Notes: generated from the sequence alone by a model not told the origin. Shown: positions 1-6,534, counted from the first letter of the stretch. The stretch is 6,710 nt of DNA from Deltaproteobacteria bacterium (GCA_020056895.1 JAGVGV010000067.1:1-6710), one strand, 5' to 3'. Numbers and translations are program-made.

Positions 1-437
1 CGGTACCAAATGCCGAGCAGGCCCCGGAGGGATCGCCCTTGCTCGAGCGCGTCGGCTACTTCGACAATGGTCTGCTCGCCTTCCCCCAAACAGGCGATAT
101 CGGCTTCGGTATGTTGCATAATCAGTTGAGGGATGGGGGTGACCGCGTTGCCACCCAAAATGACCGGTTTGTCGGGATGCAATTGCTTGCAGATACCAGA
201 AAACCAGATCATATACCGATAGACCGTGATCAGCCCACCCATGCCCACGAGATCATAGTTGGCCCGCGAAATATGGTCGTATACCTCATCTGGAGTCAGC
301 CGGTGGGCATTAATATCAAGGGCTTCCACTTCATGACCGGCATTTTTTAAGCAGGTGGCCAGGATGCCCAACCCTTCCGGAAAGCAGTTGGGTTTGGCCC
401 ATTCACGAATAGGCGGATTGACGAGCAGAACTTTCAT
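1..437 (-). CDS. B12-binding radical SAM-type protein, N-terminal part (cut by window edge)
   Basis: The first 145 codons of a gene that runs off the left edge, read from the ATG at 437-435. The protein opens with MKVLLVNPP, then PEGLGILATCLKNAGHEVEALDIN (residues 20-43, in part), a GGN turn at 95-97, and CLGEGEQT at 116-123. This is the Rossmann-like cobalamin-binding N-terminal domain found in the large B12-dependent radical SAM family. The classical DxHxxG base-off motif is absent, as is common in this family. The CxxxCxxC iron-sulfur motif would lie beyond the window, so the radical SAM call rests on family architecture. Such enzymes often do methyl transfers or rearrangements at unreactive carbons. 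An AAGG ribosome-binding sequence sits 6 bases before the start. The gene follows the class III aminotransferase by 44 bases and is probably co-transcribed. The substrate is unknown. Confidence 0.85.
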   Translation of the reverse strand, partial: MKVLLVNPPIREWAKPNCFPEGLGILATCLKNAGHEVEALDINAHRLTPDEVYDHISRANYDLVGMGGLITVYRYMIWFSGICKQLHPDKPVILGGNAVTPIPQLIMQHTEADIACLGEGEQTIVEVADALEQGRSLRGLLGIWY

Positions 438-481
438 GGACCACCTTTTGCGGAATGTCTTGAATTTTAATGAAAATGCCC

Positions 482-1801
482 TTAGGCCAGTCGTTTGAAG
501 CCGGCCGTGGCCGGTCCGCCACGCATCTTTTTTTCCAAATCACCGGCTTGAATAGCCCGGGCCATTTCACAAAAGGCCTCGTCCACGGCCAGGAGAAATT
601 CGGTCACGTGTCCCTGTTGATGGGCCAGCATGCAATAGAACAGGTTACTGGCCAGAAATCCCTTGTCCAACATGAGTTGGATGAAATACGCCTTCAGGTG
701 GGCGGCTTTTTCGGATTTGAAAGCGAAATGCCCCATCGGATCAAGCCCGCCGACTTCGATGGCCAGGCCATGTTTTTCCGCCGATCGCACCCATCCATCC
801 TTAACTTGACGGCCCAAATGACCTAAGTGTCGCCAAGCCTCGGTAGCCCGGTGCTTCCGGATGGTGGCCAGGGCGGCGACGGGACCGATTCGGTCGGTCC
901 AGTACGTACTGCTGATGAAGGTGGTTTGAGCTGCGTCCATCACGTTGGCCCGCCCGATAATGGCGGCGATGGGGTGCCCATTACCCATGGCTTTGGAAAA
1001 GACGGCCATGTCCGGCTCCAGGCCCAGAACCAAGTGCGCGCCTCCGGTATTCAGCCGAAAACCGGCGGATATTTCGTCAATAACCAGGACCGCGCCCATT
1101 TCGTTGGCCAGGGCTCGAACCCCTTCCAGGAAACCCGGCGCCGGGTCTTCCCCCCGGATGGGCTCCATGACCACCGCGGCCACTTCATTCCGATATCGCC
1201 CGACAATAGCCTCCAATTCATCCAAATGATTGTACCGGAACGGTAGGGCGGTTCCCGCCAGTCCTTTGGGGACCCCGCGTGGCTCCAGGCCAGGAAGGCA
1301 GTGGGCTCCCAAACCATCTTCGTCTCCCAAGTTGGCGGCCAGGTACCAATCATGCCAGCCATGGTACCCGCAAAAGGCGATCCGATCCCGCCCGGTATAG
1401 GCTCTTGCGATCCGGACGGCCACCGTCATGGCTTCACCGCCCGTGCGAGCGTACCGGACCTTTTCCGCCCAAGGGTGCAGTTCACAGAGCAGGTCGGCCA
1501 GTTCCACCTCTTCCGGGCAGTTCAGCGAACAGCTGGAACCCCGATCCACGGCGTCCTTGACCGCGGCGTTCACGTCCGGGTCGGCGTAGCCCAGGACATT
1601 GGCCCCGATTCCGGCGATGCTCATATCGGTGTACCGGTTGCCATCAAGGTCCCAGACGTATACTCCTTGGGCCCGCTCAAAGTAGCCCGGCCAAACCCCT
1701 GGAGCAAACATATCCGGCCGCTTGGATAAAAGCTGGGAAAGACCGGGAATCCGCTCCCGACCCTGTTTCTGCAGGCTCAAACTCCGCGTAAGATTAGGCA
1801 C
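482..1801 (-). CDS. Class III PLP-dependent aminotransferase, glutamate-1-semialdehyde 2,1-aminomutase-like
   Basis: A 439-residue fold-type I PLP enzyme of the class III (GSA aminomutase/ornithine aminotransferase) family, close to the usual length. Visible marks are the N-terminal VYVWDLDGNRYTDM segment (47-60), the phosphate-binding region RTGGEAM (119-125; GSA aminomutases more usually have NSGTEA), YHGWHDW (146-152), IDEISAGFR with the PLP-ring aspartate D242, and the Schiff-base lysine K270 in VFSKAMGNGHP. The start is GTG at 1801-1799. It is supported by AAGGAG nine bases upstream and by the 8-base overlap with the end of the preceding gene, which suggests translational coupling. Housekeeping heme synthesis is unlikely given its place between a PseC-like enzyme and a radical SAM-type protein. 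It more likely aminates, or moves an amino group within, a sugar or a small acyl substituent of the glycan. The exact substrate cannot be read from the sequence. Confidence 0.9.
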   Translation of the reverse strand: MPNLTRSLSLQKQGRERIPGLSQLLSKRPDMFAPGVWPGYFERAQGVYVWDLDGNRYTDMSIAGIGANVLGYADPDVNAAVKDAVDRGSSCSLNCPEEVELADLLCELHPWAEKVRYARTGGEAMTVAVRIARAYTGRDRIAFCGYHGWHDWYLAANLGDEDGLGAHCLPGLEPRGVPKGLAGTALPFRYNHLDELEAIVGRYRNEVAAVVMEPIRGEDPAPGFLEGVRALANEMGAVLVIDEISAGFRLNTGGAHLVLGLEPDMAVFSKAMGNGHPIAAIIGRANVMDAAQTTFISSTYWTDRIGPVAALATIRKHRATEAWRHLGHLGRQVKDGWVRSAEKHGLAIEVGGLDPMGHFAFKSEKAAHLKAYFIQLMLDKGFLASNLFYCMLAHQQGHVTEFLLAVDEAFCEMARAIQAGDLEKKMRGGPATAGFKRLA

Positions 1802-3953
1802 GACAGCTTGCTCCTTCCACCATCATCTTGACCGCCCTGATCACCCGCCGGATGTCCTGATCTTTCATCATGGGAAAAAGAGGGATGGTCAGGCACCGCT
1901 GATAATACCGGTCCGCTTCGGGAAAGGTGGTCATTCGCATCTGGCTGTTTTTCCGGTAAAAGGGGTGCAGCAATACCGGAATGTAATGGACCTGAGTGAG
2001 GATTCCCTCCTTCCTCAACTCGGCCATCAACCGGGCTCGCGTAATGCCCAGCTCCTGAAAATCGATCGCCAACACATAAAGGTGAAAATTTGACGCCCCC
2101 GGTTCGGATTCGAATGGCGGATTCACGTTCCGCAGTCCGGCAAATGCACATTGGTACTGTTCAACGATCTCCCGCCGCCTAGCCCGAAAGGCATCGACCC
2201 TTTTCAATTGGGAAATTCCCAAAGCGCACTGGATGTCCGTGATCCGGTAATTGAAGCCCAAATCCAACTGCTCATAATACCAGGGAAAGGATTCGGAGCA
2301 TGGTGAATGGGGCTCATCAGCGTATTCGGTAACCGGATTCTGAAAATCGGCGGGATCGTGCGTAATGCCATGGGTTCTGAGGCGGAGCAACTTTCGGTAT
2401 AGGCCTTCATCATTCGTCAGAATGGCCCCGCCTTCGCCGGTAGTGATGTGCTTGACCGGGTGGAAGCTGAACACGGCCATGTCGGACCAAGCGCACGAAC
2501 CCACCCGGGTTCCTTGGTATTTGGACCCCAAGGCATGGCTGGCGTCTTCGATAATATAGATTTTATGGCCGAATTTTTTTTCAGCGGCTTTTCGGACTTG
2601 ATCCAACGCCGCCATATCGCAACTTTGCCCCGCGAAATGAACTGGAACCAAAGCCCTGGTGCTCGACCCTACGGATTTTTCCACTTCCAGAGCCGAAAGA
2701 TTGTACGTGTGGGGATCGATGTCGGCGAAAATCGGCCGGGCGCCGCAATAAACCACCGCGTTGGCTGAAGCGACAAAGGTGATTGGCGCGGTGATGGCTT
2801 CATACCCGGGCCCGAGCCCCGCGGCCAAACAGGCCAAGTGAAGCCCGGCGGTCCCGGAACTCACCCCCACGGCGTACCGGGCCCCGCAATATCGAGCCAA
2901 AGCCTCTTCGAATTGGGCCACCACCGGCCCCTGAGTGATCCGGTCGGAAAGGAGGACCCGGGCCACCGCGCGGACGTCCTCAAGATTGATCGAATGCCGC
3001 CCATACGGGATTTCATCCGGTGTATCGGTCTGGACCAGACCAGCCTTGACCCTTTGGGGCAGACCGCACATGGCGTCCCGATAAAAAGCGTCCAGGGATT
3101 GATCGATGGTCGGCGGCGTGTAATTCAAGGCCTGGGTTAAACGGGACACGTTCAGAGACAGGTTCTTCCCCCGCTTGGCTCGAAAGTGGTGATCATCCAG
3201 CGAGGCCGGCTGGACCAGGTTCGGATCCAGGCCGAACCGACAGGCCAGTTTTCGGCCGAATTCGAATTTGGAACAAGCGTCGGACGCGGCGGCGTGATAT
3301 GTTCCCTTCAGGCCCGCCCGAAGAGCCAAATCGATGATTCGCGCGAGTTCCATGGTATAAATGGTGGAGAACACCGCGTCCGTGAAGCCCTTGATCGGCC
3401 GGCCAGCGGATAGTTCCGACAGCATCCACTCCGCCAGACTCAATTTATCCTGAATATTCCAGCCGAAAATGTTGGTGCGAAGGACCAGGGCGGTGGGGCG
3501 CCGGAGCACTTCCCGTTCTCCCTCCCATTTGGTCCGACCGTAATGGTTGAGAGGATGGACGGGATCCTCTTCGTTGTAGGCGCCCTTGGTCCCATCGAAC
3601 ACGGAATCGCTGGAGATATAAACGAGCGGTGTGCTTTCCCCAGCCAGAGCATTGACCAGGTTTCGAGTGACGGCAACATTGAGCCGATCGGCTCGTTCTG
3701 GATCCCCTTCACAAGCATCCACGTCGGTGAGTGACGCGCAGTGGATCACAACCGCCGGCTTCAAATCCGCAAGGCTGGACCGGACCCGGGATTCATCCTC
3801 CATGTCCATGGTGTGGCACAAAACATGGGGGATATCCACCGGATGCCGATGATGCCAGCCCGCCGCCTGGTATTGGTCCGCGAAATAGCGGGCCAACCCG
3901 TTGCCTAAAAGGCCGCTCACGCCGGTGATGAGGAGGATGGGGGATAGAGGCAT
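1794..3953 (-). CDS. pseC: Fusion protein: RmlD-type sugar-nucleotide reductase + PseC-type UDP-amino-sugar aminotransferase
   Basis: One uninterrupted 719-residue reading frame holds two complete enzymes. Residues 1 to about 293 are an extended SDR of the dTDP-4-dehydrorhamnose reductase type: nucleotide-binding TGVSGLLG (10-17), YISSDSVFDG (112-121) and catalytic YGRTK (Y138, K142). Residues about 315-719 are a DegT/DnrJ/EryC1 aminotransferase that starts IPYGRHSINLEDV, the normal PseC N-terminus, and keeps the full family length. It has SSGTAGLHLA (365-374), EDASHALG with D470, and the PLP lysine K501 in SFHPVKHITTGEGG. The linker is only about 20 residues. PseC converts the PseB product to UDP-4-amino-4,6-dideoxy-L-AltNAc. 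A reductase on the same chain could reduce that 4-keto sugar (as CapF does in UDP-L-FucNAc synthesis) or serve another step. The start lies 11 bases after the pseB stop, with no strong ribosome-binding sequence, so coupling to pseB is likely. The gene symbol applies to the C-terminal half only. Confidence 0.92.
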   Translation of the reverse strand: MPLSPILLITGVSGLLGNGLARYFADQYQAAGWHHRHPVDIPHVLCHTMDMEDESRVRSSLADLKPAVVIHCASLTDVDACEGDPERADRLNVAVTRNLVNALAGESTPLVYISSDSVFDGTKGAYNEEDPVHPLNHYGRTKWEGEREVLRRPTALVLRTNIFGWNIQDKLSLAEWMLSELSAGRPIKGFTDAVFSTIYTMELARIIDLALRAGLKGTYHAAASDACSKFEFGRKLACRFGLDPNLVQPASLDDHHFRAKRGKNLSLNVSRLTQALNYTPPTIDQSLDAFYRDAMCGLPQRVKAGLVQTDTPDEIPYGRHSINLEDVRAVARVLLSDRITQGPVVAQFEEALARYCGARYAVGVSSGTAGLHLACLAAGLGPGYEAITAPITFVASANAVVYCGARPIFADIDPHTYNLSALEVEKSVGSSTRALVPVHFAGQSCDMAALDQVRKAAEKKFGHKIYIIEDASHALGSKYQGTRVGSCAWSDMAVFSFHPVKHITTGEGGAILTNDEGLYRKLLRLRTHGITHDPADFQNPVTEYADEPHSPCSESFPWYYEQLDLGFNYRITDIQCALGISQLKRVDAFRARRREIVEQYQCAFAGLRNVNPPFESEPGASNFHLYVLAIDFQELGITRARLMAELRKEGILTQVHYIPVLLHPFYRKNSQMRMTTFPEADRYYQRCLTIPLFPMMKDQDIRRVIRAVKMMVEGASCRA

Positions 3954-3964
3954 GGCGCTATGGG

Positions 3965-5005
3965 TCAGCGGGGCACGTCGCTCATGGACCAGCGTGATTT
4001 TTCAATGGAATAATCGTCTTCGATGCCGGACAGAACATCCTTCAGGGCCGTGATGGTCAGGAGGTCCGGGTTCTGATCCGAGCAATAGTGAAAACCATCG
4101 GGACACGGCCGTCCGCCGTTGTTCAGGGACAAGTCCGCGTCGCGAGCGAAGGGGTTTTGGCGGATCACATAGCAATCGTTGTATTCCAGGGTATTCCGGC
4201 CCTCATCCTCGCCGATCAATGTTTCGTGGATCTTTTCGCCGGGCCGGATGCCCACGACTTCCTGGCGGCAGTCCGGGGCGATGGCGTCCGCGAGATCGGT
4301 GATTTTCATGGACGGGATCTTGGGAACGAAAATTTCTCCGCCCTTGCTGATCTCCATTACCTTCATGACGAAATGAACGCCTTGATCCAGGGTGATCCAG
4401 AACCGGGTCATCCTCGGATCGGTGATCGGCAGGACGCCGGTTTGAGCCCGTTCCTTGAAAAACGGAACCACCGACCCCCGGCTGCCCAATACGTTGCCAT
4501 ACCTGACAACGGAAAAACGGGTGGCCTGCCCTACGCCGGAATAAACATTGGCCGCCACGAACAGCTTATCCGAACAAAGCTTGGTGGCGCCGTATAAATT
4601 GACCGGATTGCAGGCCTTGTCCGTGGACAGGGCCACGACTCTTTTCACATTGTTATACAAAGCGGCGTCGATCACGTTCATCGCGCCCATGATGTTTGTC
4701 TTGATGCATTCAGCCGGATTGTATTCCGCCGCCGGAACCTGCTTGAGCGCTGCGGCGTGAACCACGTAATCCACTCCCGAAAACGCCCGATGGAGCCGGT
4801 CGCGGTCCCGCACGTCTCCTAAAAAATATCGGAGGCAGGGGTACTGGGAAACGCTGAAACGCTGGGACATTTCGAACTGCTTCAGCTCATCCCGGCTGAA
4901 TACGATCAGCTTGGCGGGCTTGTACCGGTCCAGAATGATCTGAACAAACTTTTTACCGAACGATCCGGTCCCGCCCGTGATGAGTATGGATTTACCATCG
5001 AACAT
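3965..5005 (-). CDS. pseB: UDP-N-acetylglucosamine 4,6-dehydratase (inverting), PseB/FlaA1-like
   Basis: A 346-residue extended SDR that removes water from UDP-GlcNAc and inverts C5, giving UDP-2-acetamido-2,6-dideoxy-L-arabino-hexos-4-ulose. This is the first step to pseudaminic acid and related L-sugars. Evidence: NAD(P)-binding TGGTGSFG (10-17), FSRDE (36-40), HAAALKQVPAAEYNP (83-97), the catalytic STDKA with D129 and K130, and Y138/K142 in YGATK. Also present are RYGNVLGSRGSV (168-179), RPGEKIHE (254-261) and a C-terminal YCSDQNPDLLT segment typical of PseB and CapE. The length is normal, with a short C-terminal extension. AAGGAG lies nine bases before the ATG. It is the first gene of the biosynthetic operon, behind its own candidate promoter and leader. 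CapE/WbjB enzymes of UDP-L-FucNAc synthesis share the fold, but the following PseC-like aminotransferase favours PseB. Confidence 0.93.
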   Translation of the reverse strand: MFDGKSILITGGTGSFGKKFVQIILDRYKPAKLIVFSRDELKQFEMSQRFSVSQYPCLRYFLGDVRDRDRLHRAFSGVDYVVHAAALKQVPAAEYNPAECIKTNIMGAMNVIDAALYNNVKRVVALSTDKACNPVNLYGATKLCSDKLFVAANVYSGVGQATRFSVVRYGNVLGSRGSVVPFFKERAQTGVLPITDPRMTRFWITLDQGVHFVMKVMEISKGGEIFVPKIPSMKITDLADAIAPDCRQEVVGIRPGEKIHETLIGEDEGRNTLEYNDCYVIRQNPFARDADLSLNNGGRPCPDGFHYCSDQNPDLLTITALKDVLSGIEDDYSIEKSRWSMSDVPR

Positions 5006-5129
5006 CCCTTGGTTCTCCTTCGTGTTTCCCGTCCGCCGGTTTTCGCTTTCGCCTGGCCGCCTAAAGCGCCCGAACCGGCCTTTGCCTACAGCTCCGCCCC
5101 TTTGGTTCCATCGGGGGTTAGAGCCAATC
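5006..5129 (-). promoter_or_regulatory. Predicted 5' leader of the pseB operon with ops-like sequence and inverted repeat
   Basis: The leader starts at the estimated transcription start near 5129. It contains GGCGGAGC at 5098-5091, which resembles the enterobacterial ops/JUMPstart core GGCGGTAGC with one base missing. Further on is an inverted repeat with 6-base arms, CGCTTT (5068-5063) and AAAGCG (5049-5044). The pseB ribosome-binding site AAGGAG closes it. RfaH-like factors load at ops, and LoaP/UpxY-type factors act through leader sequences or hairpins, so this is the natural target of the NusG-like protein encoded just upstream. Assignment is by position and resemblance only. Confidence 0.4.
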
Positions 5130-5135
5130 CATTTG

Positions 5136-5164
5136 ATTTTATTGTCTTATTCGCCGAAAGCCAA
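5136..5164 (-). promoter_or_regulatory. Candidate sigma70-type promoter for the pseB operon
   Basis: TTGGCT (5164-5159, 4 of 6 matches to TTGACA) is followed by a 17-base spacer and TAAAAT (5141-5136, 5 of 6 matches to TATAAT). The -10 lies in the most AT-rich part of the gap between the NusG-like gene and pseB. Transcription would start near 5129. This would let the biosynthetic operon be transcribed separately from the regulator pair, although read-through from upstream is also possible. Confidence 0.5.
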
Positions 5165-5174
5165 CGTTTTTCCG

Positions 5175-5206
5175 GCCGGGTCAGGAAGCCTTTCGGCCTC
5201 TCCGGC
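5175..5206 (-). other. Stem-loop with GAAA tetraloop just after the NusG-like gene
   Basis: GAGGCC (5200-5195) and GGCTTC (5190-5185) pair, with one G-U, around a GAAA loop. An outer GCCGG/CCGGC stem (5206-5202 with 5179-5175) can add to it. No run of U follows on this strand, so it is not a standard intrinsic terminator. It could stabilise the 3' end of the regulator transcript, or be an RNA element in read-through transcripts. Confidence 0.4.
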
Positions 5207-5218
5207 GGCCCTTGATCG

Positions 5219-5791
5219 TCAGGCCACCTTTTCCAACTGCCAGTCCGCGATTTCCACGGCCACGGACCGCATCAGGAAATCCACCGACACCACCACCTGA
5301 CCCGCTTTTCCCTTGCGCCGGACGAAAAGCCCCACCAATCCGGCCAGGGAGCCATTCAAAATCCGCACCCGGTCCCCAACGTTCAGATAGGCGCAGGTTT
5401 CCAAGGGGTGATCCGTGCCGTCCAGGATCATCAAATTCCGGATTTCTTCGGGCCGGACGGGGTGAGGCCGCCCCAGAACGCTCAAAAGATGCACCACGCC
5501 CACGGTCTTGACCACCGCCAGGAACTGATCCGGGAGGGGTTCCACGTGAGCGAACAGATACCCTGGAAAAATCGGTTTGAGAAGCGTTTTTTTGCGATCC
5601 GTCCGCCGGCTGCGAACCGCCATCCGGGGCAGGAAGGCATCCAGGCGCTGTTCCTTGAGGCGGGCTTCGACCTTGGCTTCGAAATGGCTCCGAGTCCGAA
5701 CCGCATACCAGAACCGGGGGTCCGGTTCGATGATCGCCGCCGGTTCCGGGACGATCACTGGGGCTGGGTATTCCACGGCCGCCATGGTCAT
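5219..5791 (-). CDS. NusG-family specialised elongation/antitermination factor (RfaH/UpxY/LoaP type)
   Basis: A 190-residue NusG paralog. The NGN domain begins at FWYAVRTRSHFEAKVEARL (27-45) and includes FPGYLFAHVE (75-84). A KOW motif, VGDRVRILNGSLAGLVG (138-154), lies in the C-terminal domain. The first 25 residues are a proline- and alanine-rich extension before the NGN domain. Such paralogs bind RNA polymerase and suppress termination over long polysaccharide or secondary-metabolite operons. Its place directly before a glycan operon, rather than among ribosomal protein genes, argues for the specialised type and against housekeeping NusG. The start overlaps the regulator's stop in ATGA, so the pair is translationally coupled. 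A second in-frame ATG at 5785 is better spaced from the upstream AGGA and may be the true start. Which subfamily it belongs to cannot be settled by eye. Confidence 0.9.
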   Translation of the reverse strand: MTMAAVEYPAPVIVPEPAAIIEPDPRFWYAVRTRSHFEAKVEARLKEQRLDAFLPRMAVRSRRTDRKKTLLKPIFPGYLFAHVEPLPDQFLAVVKTVGVVHLLSVLGRPHPVRPEEIRNLMILDGTDHPLETCAYLNVGDRVRILNGSLAGLVGLFVRRKGKAGQVVVSVDFLMRSVAVEIADWQLEKVA

Positions 5792-6483
5792 GCTTCCTGG
5801 AGCTCGCCTTTCTCCGAAAAAACGGCCTCGTCCCTGGCGGGATCGTCTTCGGACACCCGCTGGGCGAACATGGCCAGGCTTTCGGACAACAGCTCTCTCA
5901 GTTCGATCACCCGTTGGCCCACCTGTCCCGCCAACCGCCGGGCTTCAACGCCGTCTTCCATTTCCGTGACCACCACCACGTCGATGGCCCGAGGAGGAAC
6001 ATCCCCGGCCCGGCGGACCGGACGGCCGAACCAACGATTCCGTGCGCCCCGAACGTCGTACACCGCCGCCAGGTCCAACCCGGTTTCCTGGATGGACAGA
6101 TACGCGGCTTCGGCCAGCTCGCCCGTGCCCAGAATCGCCACGGTTTCAACCGCTTCCCGCTCCACCAGATCGTTCAAACGCTCGGAGACCACCCGGCGGA
6201 CGCACGAAAACAGGTTGATGGTCAACTGCGTGTATTCGACCACCAACCTTAATTTTTCGGTAAAACCTTGGGGAGTAAGATAGTAGGCGACCCTTTTGGC
6301 GTTCACCCGGCTGGTTTTAACCAACCCTTTGCGGACCAGCCGTTTCAAAACCTGGTTGACCTGACCGAGGGCCACGCCGGATTGTCCGGCCAGATTCCGC
6401 TGGGAAACGTTTTCGTTCCGGGCTATCTCGTCCAGGATTTGGTAATCCCGCCAGATTTTGGAAGCCGTTCGGGTGTCCTTCAT
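5788..6483 (-). CDS. Two-domain regulator: winged-helix (MarR-like, EPS-associated type) plus Rossmann-like domain
   Basis: A 231-residue protein. Residues about 12-73 form a winged helix-turn-helix: SQRNLAGQSGVALGQVNQVL (27-46) covers the helix-turn-helix, and YYLTPQG (67-73) matches the wing of MarR-like proteins. A helical linker (about 74-110) leads to a Rossmann-like domain opening VAILGTGELAEAAYLS (115-130), with VYDVRG (141-146) and AIDVVVVTEME (166-176). This layout recalls DNA-binding regulators with a nucleotide- or CoA-binding-type sensor domain, such as Rex. The ligand is unknown and could be a nucleotide-sugar or dinucleotide. It is the first gene of the regulatory pair. It sits behind a strong promoter and an inverted repeat likely to be its own operator, which suggests autoregulation. 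The ribosome-binding sequence is weak (GGCGG, four bases before ATG). Confidence 0.85.
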   Translation of the reverse strand: MKDTRTASKIWRDYQILDEIARNENVSQRNLAGQSGVALGQVNQVLKRLVRKGLVKTSRVNAKRVAYYLTPQGFTEKLRLVVEYTQLTINLFSCVRRVVSERLNDLVEREAVETVAILGTGELAEAAYLSIQETGLDLAAVYDVRGARNRWFGRPVRRAGDVPPRAIDVVVVTEMEDGVEARRLAGQVGQRVIELRELLSESLAMFAQRVSEDDPARDEAVFSEKGELQEA

Positions 6484-6492
6484 GATACCGCC

Positions 6493-6504
6493 GATGGATC
6501 CATC
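6493..6504. repeat. 12-base perfect palindrome before the regulator start
   Basis: GATGGATCCATC is its own reverse complement and ends nine bases before the regulator's ATG, where the ribosome-binding region should be. It could be a second protein-binding site or a small RNA hairpin limiting translation. It may also be chance. Confidence 0.4.
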
Positions 6505-6507
6505 CGT

Positions 6508-6531
6508 GAACGTTCAAAACTTGAACCGTTC
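6508..6531. promoter_or_regulatory. Probable operator (nested inverted repeat) at the regulator promoter
   Basis: Perfect 6-base arms GTTCAA (6526-6521) and TTGAAC (6517-6512) flank a GTT spacer. Outer arms GAAC (6531-6528) and GTTC (6511-6508) extend the symmetry with one unpaired base. It lies immediately after the -10 box, over the expected start of transcription, where a bound dimeric winged-helix protein would block RNA polymerase. I see no second copy of the GTTCAA/TTGAAC pair at the pseB promoter, so the evidence points to autoregulation only. Confidence 0.6.
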
Positions 6532-6534
6532 GGA

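Noticed and set aside
39..350. A 103-codon plus-strand open frame at the left edge
   Set aside because: The opposite strand encodes a convincing B12-binding domain that runs off the window; this frame is its shadow.
438..481. Terminator between the class III gene and the radical SAM-type gene
   Set aside because: Only a weak ATTTT/AAAAT pairing is present, with no GC-rich stem or U tract. The 44-base gap looks like an ordinary within-operon spacer.
470..1729. Several plus-strand open frames opposite the class III aminotransferase
   Set aside because: All overlap a gene with an intact PLP lysine and family motifs. Their translations show no family features.
482..1801. Housekeeping hemL (heme biosynthesis)
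   Set aside because: The context is a glycan operon, and the NSGTEA-type loop usual in HemL is replaced by RTGGEAM.
3069..3071. Internal ATG (M295) as a separate start for the PseC half
   Set aside because: There is no good ribosome-binding sequence before it, the frame is continuous with no stop or frameshift, and the PseC homology begins about 20 residues later.
5408..6283. A 291-codon plus-strand open frame opposite the regulator and NusG-like genes
   Set aside because: It lies antisense to two genes with clear family motifs. Its translation is rich in R, P and S with no recognisable domain, as expected of a shadow frame in GC-rich DNA.
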